Counted from the first letter of the stretch, positions 24,173-33,354 are shown. The stretch is DNA of 38,197 nt from CAZQHK01 sp964593455 (GCA_964593455.1 CAZQHK010000041.1:1-38197), one strand, 5' to 3'. Numbers and translations: made by a program. Notes: a model not told the origin generated them from the sequence alone.

Positions 24173-25175
24173 AATGAGAAAGCTAGATCATCTGTTTATA
24201 CCGGCCGTTACTTTCGGACTGGTAGTAACCTTAACACTGGGCTCCGCCGCAGCCGGCGGGTTCGATGATTTTTTCAATAAAGTCAACGAAATAACCCGGA
24301 AGTTCAATGAATACGCGCCAAAAACCAAGAAATATGTAGAACAGTTCGATGATGTAACCACCAAGGCGGGTAAAAAAACACGCTTTATGGATGACAAGAT
24401 AGATAATAATTACGAGCAGCTCTGGAATCGTGAGATCGAGCGTAAACGACGCACGTTCAAACAGACGCGGAGAGACTTCCTGGACACCGAATGGTACCGT
24501 TTCTTCACCCGCAAAAAACGTCAGAAAGCCATGGACGAAGCGGAGCAGGACTACGTCAACACCAAGGCCAAGTGGGAATGGGAGAAATATCTTTTCAAAC
24601 GCAAAGTCGCAGATGAGACCGGCGGATGGACCTTCTTCCGTAAAGGTGACCGCAAACGCCAGGCCGAAGAGCAACTGCAGGGTTACGTAAACACCATTCT
24701 CGGCCAGGAGGAAAACAAGATAAAAAAAGCCCAGGACCGGTACGACGACACTCCGGGCATACTCTTCTGGGTAAAATGGGACCGGGAGAAGGAAATCAAG
24801 AGGATGAAAAAGGAATACGACCGCAAAGCCCAGGAATTAGCCGACCTGTACCTGAAGCTGCCGGGTGATTCCTCACTTTACAACGGTCTCAAAACGCGTG
24901 TAGACAGAAGCCAGCGTGCCAAAGAACTGACCGGCGGTCTGGGAGCTCTTAACGGTATGGCCATCGGCGGCGCTACTCCCGGAATGAGCATCATGACGGA
25001 TACTACCGGCAGGGTGGGATCGAAGCTGGGAGAGAAAACCGGAAGTTCTTTCGAGCAAACGTTTGAAAATGTCATTGTCAAGATAGCCGAAACGTTCGGC
25101 GGTGGTGAGAATGAAGGCCGGAAACGGCCGAGCCGCGGCAGCCGGATAGACCGGGACTCGTCACCTGACATGTAA
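24162..25175 (+). CDS. Secreted charged helical protein, second of a paralogous pair
   Basis: This 337-residue protein starts at 24162, overlapping the end of its paralogue by 11 bases (ATGACATGTAA), or at the second Met, 24174. Either way translation is coupled. A signal peptide (FIPAVTFGLVVTLTLGSAAAGG) is followed by about 200 residues of helices with the unit seen upstream: TEWYRFFTRKKRQKAMDEAEQDY, then GGWTFFRKGDRKRQAEEQL, then GILFWVKWDREKEIKRMKKEY. After this comes a Gly-rich segment (GGLGALNGMAIGGATPGMS) and a tail ending in SSPDM; the paralogue ends in SHDM. The Gly-rich segment is not shared and might insert in a membrane. No family recognised. It converges on the HlyD gene, 27 bp away. 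Confidence 0.8.
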   Translation: MTCKMRKLDHLFIPAVTFGLVVTLTLGSAAAGGFDDFFNKVNEITRKFNEYAPKTKKYVEQFDDVTTKAGKKTRFMDDKIDNNYEQLWNREIERKRRTFKQTRRDFLDTEWYRFFTRKKRQKAMDEAEQDYVNTKAKWEWEKYLFKRKVADETGGWTFFRKGDRKRQAEEQLQGYVNTILGQEENKIKKAQDRYDDTPGILFWVKWDREKEIKRMKKEYDRKAQELADLYLKLPGDSSLYNGLKTRVDRSQRAKELTGGLGALNGMAIGGATPGMSIMTDTTGRVGSKLGEKTGSSFEQTFENVIVKIAETFGGGENEGRKRPSRGSRIDRDSSPDM

Positions 25176-25195
25176 AACCGATCAATGGTTTTTTT
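25174..25195. terminator. Weak bidirectional terminator between convergent genes
   Basis: AAAACC (25174-25179) and GGTTTT (25187-25192) pair around a 7-base loop, followed by more T and then A residues. It overlaps the stop codon at 25175 and could end transcripts from both directions, but the stem is short and AT-rich. Confidence 0.4.
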
Positions 25196-25202
25196 AAAAA
25201 GT

Positions 25203-26114
25203 TCATTCCACTTTAACGAGCATACCCGGCCTGATTTTACCATCGGGATTATCAATTAGAATCCTGGTCTTAACGGTACCGGTGGCGGAATCGATCTGCG
25301 GGAAGCTGGCGGTCACAGTACCATCGAATGTCTTTTTCAGAAGCGACACAACCACCTTCACTTTCCGTCCGACCTGGTAGTCGGGCACCTTGCTCACCGT
25401 GACGTTGATCTCGGCGTAGACCCGGGAGATATCCAGCAGGAGCGCTATCGGTTTTCCTTCGGTAACGTAGTCTCCTTCGTTAATCATGATTTCTTTAATA
25501 AACCGGGATGTCTCCGACGTGATCACAGTGTACTTCAATGTATCCTTGATACTCTTGACATTGTATTCCTTGATAGCCTTGTTCTGATCGGATATCTGTA
25601 TATCGATGGAAGGCGGATACTCTTCGGCCACCTTCAGGTCGAGACGCGCCCCCTCGATGTTGAACCGGGAGACTTCCAGGTCATTCTTTGTGTTCTCCAA
25701 CTCTTTTTTCGAGATACCTTCGGTCTCGTAGATCTTCTGGTTCGCCTCCAGCTCATCCTTCAGCATACGGTGTTTCATCTCCAGAATTTTCAAGGAAATA
25801 TTCAGTTTCTCGATTTCTTCGTCACTCTTGCCCTGTTTCAGTTTCTTGTTCTCGAGTTTGATCTTTTCCAGTTCCAGTTCAGCCTTCGTCAAATCCTGCT
25901 GAATGGCAGCGTCGTCAAACTCGCAGATCACTGCCTTTTCCTTCACCAATTCACCGTCATTAACCTTGATCGATTTGGCGAAGGCGCTGACCTTACTAGT
26001 AACGGAGATCTCTTTGAACGGTACAATAACCCCGTCAAATGCAAAAACCGGTCCGGCGCCCAGTACGAGGATCAGTGTCAGAATTACCATTAATCTCATT
26101 GTTTTCACGCTCAC
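25203..26114 (-). CDS. HlyD-family periplasmic adaptor protein
   Basis: This 303-residue protein begins at GTG 26114 (or ATG 26099) with a signal peptide (MRLMVILTLILVLGAGPVFAF). After it come a first barrel-sandwich half (VIVPFKEISVTSKVSAFAKSIKVNDGELVKEKAVI), a long coiled-coil hairpin (about 70-150, KAELELEKIKLENKKLKQG and onward), the second lipoyl half (IKEIMINEGDYVTEGKPIALLLD) and a beta-barrel ending in KIRPGMLVKVE. This is the layout of membrane-fusion proteins that bridge an inner-membrane exporter and TolC. It lacks a lasting membrane helix once the signal is removed, and is shorter than RND adaptors. It is the last gene of the export operon, 13 bases after the GAF-HlyD gene. Confidence 0.88.
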   Translation of the reverse strand: MSVKTMRLMVILTLILVLGAGPVFAFDGVIVPFKEISVTSKVSAFAKSIKVNDGELVKEKAVICEFDDAAIQQDLTKAELELEKIKLENKKLKQGKSDEEIEKLNISLKILEMKHRMLKDELEANQKIYETEGISKKELENTKNDLEVSRFNIEGARLDLKVAEEYPPSIDIQISDQNKAIKEYNVKSIKDTLKYTVITSETSRFIKEIMINEGDYVTEGKPIALLLDISRVYAEINVTVSKVPDYQVGRKVKVVVSLLKKTFDGTVTASFPQIDSATGTVKTRILIDNPDGKIRPGMLVKVE

Positions 26115-26127
26115 TTCCCATCATGGC

Positions 26128-28557
26128 CTACCAGGCATAATTCATATAGAGATAGTTCAACAACGGTTGAATTATGTAAGATAAAGCCGATGTTTTCTCT
26201 CCCTTGATCCGGCCGCTACCGCTCATGGACACCTTGAGCTTATCTCCTTCGTTTTCCAGGATGGCGTAGGCCGGATAATAATAGGCTTGAGAAACTTCGT
26301 TGAGTTCCCCTTCCACCGCCAGGTAGGCGATGGAACTTTTGCGGATCTCCATGGGGAAAGCGGTAAATTTCAGATTTACGTCCTGGTCCTTGGAGACATA
26401 CTTCACCTGGTCCTCAGGAACCAGCAGCTTGATCTTGACCGTGCTGAGGTCCACCACTTCACCTAATTTCGAACCACGGGAGATGAACTCTCCCTGTTTG
26501 GATGAGGCATCTTTCAGGATGATCTGCCCGGTAAGCGGGGAGATGATCTCGGTGTGCTCTATTTTTTCTCCGAGATCTTCAATTTGACTTCTGATTTGTT
26601 TCAACTCGTTTTGTTTATTGGTAAGCTCGATCAGGTTGTTCTCCATACGGTACCGGAGTATCTCCTGCTCGATAATACCAGTCTTGTTCTTCAATTTGTT
26701 ACGCTGGAATACCAGTTCCCGGTCATCTATCCTGGCAATGGGCTGCCCTTTGTCGACCATGTCGCCGTCGTGGATGAGCATCTCTTTCAGTAACCCATCC
26801 ACCTCTGAATAGACAAACCGTTTGTCACGCGGCACCACCTCCGAATCGGCGCTGACCGTGTACCGGACCGGCATGAAATAGAGGGCTGCTGTCACGACCG
26901 CCAGAACCGACAAAACAATGGGCCATTTGTAGCTTTTACCTTTCTTTGAACGGAACAGATCGAACTTCGGAACCGAACGGTAGAGCTGAGCGTTTCTCAA
27001 CGATACCGCCACCTGGTTCCAGAGGATGTCAAGCATCTCCCGCTTTTCTTCGGGCACCACGTTCACAGATTTGCTCTCGAAAATCAGAATACCGATGAGC
27101 CCTTCACCATCGGCGATTTTCCGGCAGTAGAACGATTTAATCTCTGCCATCTCGAAATACTTTTTGAACTGCTCCACCGCCGTGGGAGAATTTATGTACT
27201 GCTCCACATCCGGGTAGTAATTCTCGTCTTTGTTCTCCAGGATCAACGAGGAGATCGATTCCAGGTGGCTCAAGGCCGGGTCGATCTTGAAGTTGCCGGC
27301 CATACCCGACACAGCCGCGATGGTGAGCTTTCCCGGTTTTACCTCCGCGAGAAGAACCGCCCGATCGTACTCTATCAGGCGGGAGGTCAGATTGACCACC
27401 GAGACCGCCACGCTGTCGAAGTCCAGGGAAGCGTTGATGTCCCTGCTTATCTGCAGCAGGCCGGATAGTTCATGGATTTTGCACTCATTCTCGTACACCT
27501 GCGCATTCTTGATAGAGACGGCGGCGATGGCTGCCACTCCACGCAATAGATCAACATCGTCACGGCCGAACTTGCGGTTGCCTGATTTCTTGTTGATAAC
27601 CTGGATGCAACCGATGCACTTACTCCCGTCCATGAGTGGAACACACAACATGGAGACGGTCTTGAAACCGGTCTTCTCATCCACTGCCGACATGAAACGT
27701 TCATCTTTCTCGGCGTCGAACACCATCTCCATCTTTTTGTTCAGGACCACGGTTCCCACGATTCCGGTGCCCACCGGCAGTTTAGCTCCCAGGATCTGGT
27801 TTTTACCCGGTCCGTCGGCCACCCGGCACACAATCTTGCTCTCATCGTCTCCGTCGAGCAACCAGATGGAACCAGCTTCGCATTTGAAAGCCGTCACCGT
27901 ATTGGTGAACACGGTACCCAGAAGCGAGTCCAGGTCCAGGGTCTCGTTGAAAACCCGGGCAAACTCGTTCATGATCATGGAGCGCTCGCGAAGTTTCGTT
28001 TCCATTTCGTGAATCTTGGTGTTATTGAGAATGGCGGCGGCATTGTCGGCGATGATTTTCAAAATATCCATGTCACGGTCATCGAACTTGCCGTCGCCGG
28101 TTCTTTTATTGAAAAGTTCCACTGCACCCAGGGCATGCTTTTGATGCACGATGGGAACACAGATAACAGATTTGGTCACAAATCCTGTCTGCTGATCCAC
28201 ATCGAAATGAAACCTCTTGTCTTTGGAAGTGTCGTAGATAATGGTGGGTTTCCTGGTTTTAATACACCATCCCACCACACCGGCTCCCATGGGAATCCGA
28301 AGATCGAGTACCTTATCCCGAGCCGGACCGAGAGCTTCCGTGCAGACAATTTCGTTCACTTTCTCGTCCACCATAAAAAATGTGCCGGCCTCGGCTTTAA
28401 GCTCGTCCAGTATCTTGGTGAGGATCTTGTTCATCAGCACCTTGATATTCAGGGTACCCTGGAACTGCTTGGTAATATCGTAGACGAGCTTCAGTTTCGC
28501 GTATTCCTTCGGATCGATATCTTCAGTTTCGCGTTCAACTTCAATTTCCTGTGTCAC
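26128..28557 (-). CDS. Triple-GAF / transmembrane / HlyD adaptor fusion
   Basis: This 809-residue protein starts with GTG. Three GAF domains occupy about 25-180, 195-350 and 365-525. The first two are close relatives and carry an NK...F...D pattern (N150-K151...F158; N322-K323...F330) like the NKFDE signature of cyclic-nucleotide-binding GAFs, although the final Glu is absent. The third is degenerate. One membrane helix (about 545-563) is followed by a HlyD region: VYSEVDGLLKEMLIHDGDMVDKGQPIARI, a coiled coil (615-665), the second lipoyl half and a barrel to about 745. The GAFs would sit in the cytoplasm and the adaptor in the periplasm, so a cytoplasmic ligand could gate the exporter. Normally these modules are on separate proteins. 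It lies between the tolC-like and hlyD genes of the same operon. Confidence 0.9.
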   Translation of the reverse strand: MTQEIEVERETEDIDPKEYAKLKLVYDITKQFQGTLNIKVLMNKILTKILDELKAEAGTFFMVDEKVNEIVCTEALGPARDKVLDLRIPMGAGVVGWCIKTRKPTIIYDTSKDKRFHFDVDQQTGFVTKSVICVPIVHQKHALGAVELFNKRTGDGKFDDRDMDILKIIADNAAAILNNTKIHEMETKLRERSMIMNEFARVFNETLDLDSLLGTVFTNTVTAFKCEAGSIWLLDGDDESKIVCRVADGPGKNQILGAKLPVGTGIVGTVVLNKKMEMVFDAEKDERFMSAVDEKTGFKTVSMLCVPLMDGSKCIGCIQVINKKSGNRKFGRDDVDLLRGVAAIAAVSIKNAQVYENECKIHELSGLLQISRDINASLDFDSVAVSVVNLTSRLIEYDRAVLLAEVKPGKLTIAAVSGMAGNFKIDPALSHLESISSLILENKDENYYPDVEQYINSPTAVEQFKKYFEMAEIKSFYCRKIADGEGLIGILIFESKSVNVVPEEKREMLDILWNQVAVSLRNAQLYRSVPKFDLFRSKKGKSYKWPIVLSVLAVVTAALYFMPVRYTVSADSEVVPRDKRFVYSEVDGLLKEMLIHDGDMVDKGQPIARIDDRELVFQRNKLKNKTGIIEQEILRYRMENNLIELTNKQNELKQIRSQIEDLGEKIEHTEIISPLTGQIILKDASSKQGEFISRGSKLGEVVDLSTVKIKLLVPEDQVKYVSKDQDVNLKFTAFPMEIRKSSIAYLAVEGELNEVSQAYYYPAYAILENEGDKLKVSMSGSGRIKGEKTSALSYIIQPLLNYLYMNYAW

Positions 28558-28587
28558 AATCCTCGCGCCACCTTCCCCGCTTCCGAC

Positions 28588-30102
28588 CTAATCTGCTTGG
28601 TAATCCAGATAACCTTTGAGTTTCAGCACTTCACTGTTGTACCTGGCAATGGTTTCCAGTTTTGAGGTTTTCTGAGAGTTCAAGCGGAAACGCATCTTCA
28701 ACAGATCGATTTTTTCAATTTTTCCCTGCTCAAACCTGATTTCAGAAATTTTAAGATTACGTTCAGTCAACTCAATTTTGCTCAAGATATTAAGATATTC
28801 TTTCTCTATTTTTTCCAGCCTGAAAACGGCATCGAGCACTTTTACCACGATATCCTGCCCCGTCTTCTCTAACTTCTGCTCTATTTTTTCCCGCTCTTTC
28901 ACCTTTATCAGCCGCTCCAGAGCGATCTGGCCCTCGTTCAAGAACGGGTACTCCATGGAAACAGCGGCTGAATAACTGGGATTGTAGTCGTCCTGCGCCC
29001 GCTCAAAAGTCCGGTCCTGACCATCCAGGTTGTAATTCAGAGAAAGATTGACACTGGGTTTATATTTCCGGTCGATCTCCTTGAGCTCACTCTGGACCCT
29101 GTCCCGTTCGAGAAAGATCTGTCTCAGGTCCCGGTTGTTGCTAAAGGTAAGCTCCTTCACCTTGGCAGGGTCCAACCGGAACGGTTTGAGATCGAAGGTC
29201 TCCACCAACTGAGTTTTTGAATTGATATCAAACCCGGTCTCAGCACTCAGTTTGAGACAATCCAGGCTGATGTCGGTGGCCGCCTGATCTTTCTTGAGAA
29301 TCTTGTCTTGAAGTTCGATCTCCTGCTCCTGTAAGTCGAGCACGCTGATCATGCCCCGCTCGAGCTGGATGTTCATCAGTTTGATAATCTTCTGGAAGCT
29401 GTCGATCTCTTCCTGACAGGCGCCGGAAATCATCTTGTTTTTGACCAGAGAATAGTAGATGGCGGTAACCTGTTCCAACACCTGGTGGCGTGCTTTCTCG
29501 TAGGCAAGCTCCTGGGAATCAACGCTAAATGTGTTCCGATCACCGTCAAACATGCGTTTGTCCCGCTCGTACCCGGTCAGGGGGATGGTGAGTTCCACCC
29601 CGTGCTCCAGGTAGTTCTTCTGGGTCTCGTAGACGGTTTCCGGATACTGATCCAGAACCGACTCCTGCATGCTACCGGACTTCCGGCTCTTGCCGTCGCC
29701 CTGGGTGAGCGTATTTTTGGAATACAGGTTGACCGTCATGTAATCTTTCAACGAACGGGAAATTGAAACCTTGTTCGAAAAATCGCTGGAAAACATCTCG
29801 GTGTTATAGATCTTATCCTGCTCACCCGTGGCCAGGTAGTATTTCGAATAGCTGAAGGAGTTATCGAATCCCCTGGTAAACGACGAAGTAAACGCCGCCT
29901 GCCAGTCCTTTGATTCTTCCTGTTTTTCCACTCCTAAAAGGGCCTGGTCCAGGTTGATCCGGGAGATACGTACCTCGGCGGACCGTTTCAGGGCCGCCTC
30001 GATACATTTTTCCAGAGTCAGGATCTCCTCTCCCCAAACAGAACCGGTTAGAGTCAACCACACGACACCTACCGCCAGTACTCCTGCAACGGTCTTCTTC
30101 AT
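28588..30102 (-). CDS. TolC-family outer-membrane efflux protein
   Basis: This 504-residue protein has a signal peptide (MKKTVAGVLAVGVVWLTLTG) and then the start of the outer-membrane efflux fold, ILTLEKCIEAALKRSAEVRISRINLDQA, with the internal duplication repeated near FRLDPAKVKELTFSNNRDLRQIFLERDRV. Long amphipathic helices and strands such as KPSVNLSLNYNLDG and PSYSAAVSMEYPFLNEGQIALERL are typical of TolC. It would form the trimeric channel through the outer membrane for the adaptor proteins encoded around it. Its ATG overlaps the stop of the crp-like gene (ATGA), with GGAGG 7 bases upstream. The periplasmic part is a little longer than average. Cargo is not evident from this protein itself. 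Confidence 0.92.
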   Translation of the reverse strand: MKKTVAGVLAVGVVWLTLTGSVWGEEILTLEKCIEAALKRSAEVRISRINLDQALLGVEKQEESKDWQAAFTSSFTRGFDNSFSYSKYYLATGEQDKIYNTEMFSSDFSNKVSISRSLKDYMTVNLYSKNTLTQGDGKSRKSGSMQESVLDQYPETVYETQKNYLEHGVELTIPLTGYERDKRMFDGDRNTFSVDSQELAYEKARHQVLEQVTAIYYSLVKNKMISGACQEEIDSFQKIIKLMNIQLERGMISVLDLQEQEIELQDKILKKDQAATDISLDCLKLSAETGFDINSKTQLVETFDLKPFRLDPAKVKELTFSNNRDLRQIFLERDRVQSELKEIDRKYKPSVNLSLNYNLDGQDRTFERAQDDYNPSYSAAVSMEYPFLNEGQIALERLIKVKEREKIEQKLEKTGQDIVVKVLDAVFRLEKIEKEYLNILSKIELTERNLKISEIRFEQGKIEKIDLLKMRFRLNSQKTSKLETIARYNSEVLKLKGYLDYQAD

Positions 30103-30776
30103 TGCCAGGCCTCCAGCTTGCTCTTATTGAGAATAGTTATCAATTTGTTTTTGATCCCGATGGCTTTGCATTTCTTGAACATGAGTAAAGCCTTACAGAC
30201 CGTTTCCCGATTGGTCCCGATCATGTCCGCCAGCTGCTGCTGAGACAGCTTTAAGTTGATCATCGTGCCGCCTTCTTTTGTGACACCGAATTTGTTTGTC
30301 AACTGGATCAACTTAGTGGCCAGACACCCGTTGATGTTCATGAAGATACGGTTTTCAATCTCCATGAGCGATCTCTCTATCAAAACATTGACTACCTGGC
30401 GAATCGATTTCTGAAAATTGCTATTCTCTCCGGCAATATTTGTAAGCTCTTCCACCGGAAAACAGATGACACTGGATTTGTTGAGCACCTGGGCCGTACA
30501 CAGGTGTTTAAAAGGGAATAGCAGTGACAACTCTGAGATCAGATCGTTATCGGTCTTGAGACTGAGAGTCCGTGTCCGTCCGTTCTGGTGAGATCGGTAG
30601 AGCTTGATCAACCCTTTGTCCAACAGGTACCCGTTGAGAACATTTTCATTCTGCCAGAAAATAAACGTATTGCGAGGATAGACCCTGACCTTGGCCACTT
30701 TTGCCAGCAATGATTTTTCGTCATCAGTCAGCTGCCCGAGAATCTGATTATCGTTAATGACCGACGAAATATCCAT
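30099..30776 (-). CDS. Crp/Fnr-family transcription regulator
   Basis: Start chosen at ATG 30776 (225 residues) because GGGGGAG lies 7 bases upstream. An N-terminal cyclic-nucleotide-binding-like barrel (about 15-120) is followed by the dimer helix and a winged helix. The recognition helix (NRETVCKAL, R190, E191, K195) aligns with the SRETVGRIL of E. coli CRP, the residues that read TGTGA. In the ligand pocket the usual GELGLF...RSA reads SELSLLFPFKHLCTA, so the Arg that holds the cAMP phosphate is missing. The effector is therefore probably not cAMP bound in the standard way, and a different ligand or none is possible. It is inside the export operon, and a perfect TGTGA-N6-TCACA palindrome lies upstream of the first gene (33016-33043), so it likely controls its own operon. 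Confidence 0.9.
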   Translation of the reverse strand: MDISSVINDNQILGQLTDDEKSLLAKVAKVRVYPRNTFIFWQNENVLNGYLLDKGLIKLYRSHQNGRTRTLSLKTDNDLISELSLLFPFKHLCTAQVLNKSSVICFPVEELTNIAGENSNFQKSIRQVVNVLIERSLMEIENRIFMNINGCLATKLIQLTNKFGVTKEGGTMINLKLSQQQLADMIGTNRETVCKALLMFKKCKAIGIKNKLITILNKSKLEAWQ

Positions 30777-30907
30777 ACCACATCTCCCCCTACTTTCTTC
30801 GCCCTTGCTCGAGGGTGGGACCACCCATCTTACTTTACAGCACTTTGTTTGCACTCACCTGAGCGTAAACAACAAAGCTCCGTCCGGGTCTATTTTCCAC
30901 ACCCCTT

Positions 30908-32986
30908 TTAGAAAAACATCATGTCAAATCTGAAGGTCCGGATAAGCCAACCGCTCAATAACCTGAATCCGGTGGTGGCCGGCAGCGCCACCTTGATAAC
31001 TCCCTGCATTCCGGGATAGATCATCTGTTTTGCCGTCTGATTGCTGAACTCGGCTAAAGCTGCAAACTGTTTCTGCTTACCCGCTTCCGTTTCATTGGGA
31101 AGTACCCTGACCAGGTTGCCGGGGAAGATTACGCGTGGAAAGGCGTTCAACTTGAGTTTGATCGGCACCCCACCAGCCAGTTTCCCCACATCCTCTTCAA
31201 ATAAAGTAATCTCGGCATTGATGGTGGCTGTCGGCAGCAACTCGGCCACCACATCTCCAGGCGAGAAAACCCGTCCGATTTCAAAGTCCATGTTTTCGGT
31301 AAGCAGGATAGCCTCTTCCGGCACGGTGATTTTCAAGCTCTCTAGTTCTGTCTTGAGCCGTTCTATTTCGGCCCGGAGCATCCCGATCCGGGTTTTCAGC
31401 TCCTGTGTTCGGTACGCGTCTCCCGACATGGCGGCTTGACGCTGCTGGAATTCAAGCGACTCGAGTTCCATCTCTTTGTCACCGAGTGACCGTTCTATTT
31501 CCCGGTTCTCCAGCACTACCAGGGCAACACCCGCCGGCACCCGGTCGCAATGATTAAAATTTACCGCCGCCAGGCGGCCTGAAACGGCGGTCCTGAGAAC
31601 CAGCTTGTTCATAGCTACCAGCGAACAGGTGCTGGTCATATTATTTGAAAACGGAACGGCAAACAAAACCATGTATAGAATGACGACGAAGACCGCCAGG
31701 ACACCGGCGCCTTTAAGACTGAGCAGCTTGATGTTCTTCATAACCATAAACTCCTTTAAAAAAGCGAAACTCTTGGTCACATGCGGCCCAAGCATCTTGA
31801 AAGCAACCAGCATGATAATGAGAAGACCCAACTCCTTGAGCGAGTCCAGAACGAACATCTTCACGATGAAGACTAACCCAATCAATATACTACTCATGTA
31901 TATGAATGAGCAAATACCGTAGATGAGCAGCGCTCGCCTGGTACTTCGGTCGAAATGGTCGAACTCACTGGTGTCACCCAGGTGGAAAATATGTTTTCTG
32001 ACCACTGCTTTCAGGTACCCGAAAGATTCCTGTTTCAGGTTGGGAAGCTCCAGGTAATCGGCCAGGGCATAGTACCCATCAAACTTCATCAGGGGATTGA
32101 AATTGAACAGCACAGACGAGAGACCGCAGATCGTCATGGCCTGGTAGGCCAGGGCGTTCACGGTGGTTCCACGATTGCTGAACAACCAGAGATAGGCGAA
32201 TATCGATCCCAGCAAGAACTCAAAAAAACCTCCGGCAAACACCGTGTACAGTTTATGGCGCTTGTTGGTAAACGCGTAGGCATCGTTAACATTACAGTAC
32301 ATGCAGGGCTGGAAAAAGAGGAGTAAAAAACCAATTTCATGGACATGGCCGCCGAAGTTCTTGCAGGTCAAGCCGTGGGCGAACTCGTGCAGGGCGATGA
32401 CCGTAAGAACGGTTATCCACAAGATAAAAACACTGTGTGCGTTTTGCCCATGAAAAGAGTAAATAGCCAGGACCCCTTCTAAAACCTCCCGCCAGTGATA
32501 GAGCAGGATACAACCGGACGAAGCCATGAGAAGAAGACAGCAGATCACGAACGGTTTCTTCCAGAAAAACTTGAGGTAGGGATGAATTCGGTCAAACAAC
32601 TGGTCGGGGTCAAACACGGGAAACCGTTTGTACATGAGAGAGCCTTTTTTGCTGAGAAGCTGGCTTTTACGGTCCTCCCTGAGCCTGGCGACCAGCATGG
32701 AGTTCTTCTCTTCCAGGGACTTCTCCAGCAGGTTCATCTTGTTAACGGAAGACATGAAATCTTTTAAATCGGAGGCCTCGAGATCGAGATCGGGAAGCGA
32801 GCTTTGAGCGGCTTCCAGGATCTGCTTCGCATTTCTTGTCCCGTCCAGCAGGCTCAGAATCGTGTATTCCATTTCTCCAAACTTGTAATACTGGCCGTCC
32901 AGCGGATCCTTGATAACGTAAACAACAACTCCCCGTTGCAACTGCTGAGAAATGATAAGGTCTAATCGTAATCGTGGCTCTATCAT
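30908..32986 (-). CDS. PqqD-like domain / M50 metalloprotease / HlyD fusion membrane protein
   Basis: This 692-residue protein is made of three modules. Residues 1-95 are PqqD-like (RGVVVYVIKDPLDGQYYKFGEMEYTIL, then LDGTRNAKQIL), the winged-helix fold used as a leader-peptide reader (RRE) in peptide-modification systems. Residues 140-446 are a polytopic site-2-protease-type M50 domain with zinc motif HEFAH (200-204) and NPLMKFDG (297-304). Residues 455-670 are a HlyD adaptor (AVSGRLAAVNFNHCDRVPAG, coiled coil 495-555, second half GRVFSPGDVVAELLP). It resembles proteins annotated as putative peptide zinc metalloprotease. It is the first gene of the export operon. The ATG has no Shine-Dalgarno sequence; TATATT is directly next to it. 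Likely role (inference): recognise, trim and pass on a secreted substrate. Confidence 0.9.
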   Translation of the reverse strand: MIEPRLRLDLIISQQLQRGVVVYVIKDPLDGQYYKFGEMEYTILSLLDGTRNAKQILEAAQSSLPDLDLEASDLKDFMSSVNKMNLLEKSLEEKNSMLVARLREDRKSQLLSKKGSLMYKRFPVFDPDQLFDRIHPYLKFFWKKPFVICCLLLMASSGCILLYHWREVLEGVLAIYSFHGQNAHSVFILWITVLTVIALHEFAHGLTCKNFGGHVHEIGFLLLFFQPCMYCNVNDAYAFTNKRHKLYTVFAGGFFEFLLGSIFAYLWLFSNRGTTVNALAYQAMTICGLSSVLFNFNPLMKFDGYYALADYLELPNLKQESFGYLKAVVRKHIFHLGDTSEFDHFDRSTRRALLIYGICSFIYMSSILIGLVFIVKMFVLDSLKELGLLIIMLVAFKMLGPHVTKSFAFLKEFMVMKNIKLLSLKGAGVLAVFVVILYMVLFAVPFSNNMTSTCSLVAMNKLVLRTAVSGRLAAVNFNHCDRVPAGVALVVLENREIERSLGDKEMELESLEFQQRQAAMSGDAYRTQELKTRIGMLRAEIERLKTELESLKITVPEEAILLTENMDFEIGRVFSPGDVVAELLPTATINAEITLFEEDVGKLAGGVPIKLKLNAFPRVIFPGNLVRVLPNETEAGKQKQFAALAEFSNQTAKQMIYPGMQGVIKVALPATTGFRLLSGWLIRTFRFDMMFF

Positions 32987-33015
32987 AATATAAAGGGTAG
33001 TGCTTTTCCCCGTCC

Positions 33016-33043
33016 TAATAATGTGATATTTTTCACATTATTA
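33016..33043. promoter_or_regulatory. Perfect CRP-type palindrome upstream of the export operon
   Basis: TAATAATGTGA (33016-33026), six bases, then TCACATTATTA (33033-33043): 11-bp arms that match perfectly and contain the exact CRP consensus TGTGA-N6-TCACA. The centre is about 43 bp upstream of the M50-HlyD start codon. The Crp-like regulator in the same operon has the matching recognition helix, so it is the likely binder. Activation and repression are both possible. Confidence 0.75.
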
Positions 33044-33225
33044 CTTACCTGATATCACTCTTTCGCGGCAAGTACACCGCAAATGCCATACCAGTCTTCC
33101 ATTCGTCATTCTCTGCCCCTCACCAACACAGAGCGATTAAACCCGAATACCTCCGACAAAAAATTATTTTCCAGGCTCATGAGATCTCTGTCGTTTATCT
33201 TCCTGTAGGATAATCACACTTTTAG

Positions 33226-33248
33226 AAGTGAGCAGATTATTCTCACTT
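33226..33248. promoter_or_regulatory. Inverted repeat upstream of the sigma-54 promoter (possible enhancer site)
   Basis: AAGTGAG (33226-33232) and CTCACTT (33242-33248) are perfect complements separated by 9 bases. A further half-copy CACTT at 33217-33221 pairs with AAGTG at 33226-33230. The group is about 115-140 bp upstream of the sigma-54 core, the usual distance for an NtrC-type activator site. The binding protein is not known. Confidence 0.45.
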
Positions 33249-33354
33249 TTCACGAAGTCCCCGATTTATCATCAACCGGCCGGAGAAAAATCAAATCAGG
33301 TAATTCCATTTCCGGTCGGGATTCAGCAAGACACTTCGAAATAACTGCAAATTT

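Noticed and set aside
33016..33043. Reading the palindrome at 33016 as a transcription terminator
   Set aside because: The arms are AT-rich and no run of T follows in either direction; the core matches the CRP consensus exactly.
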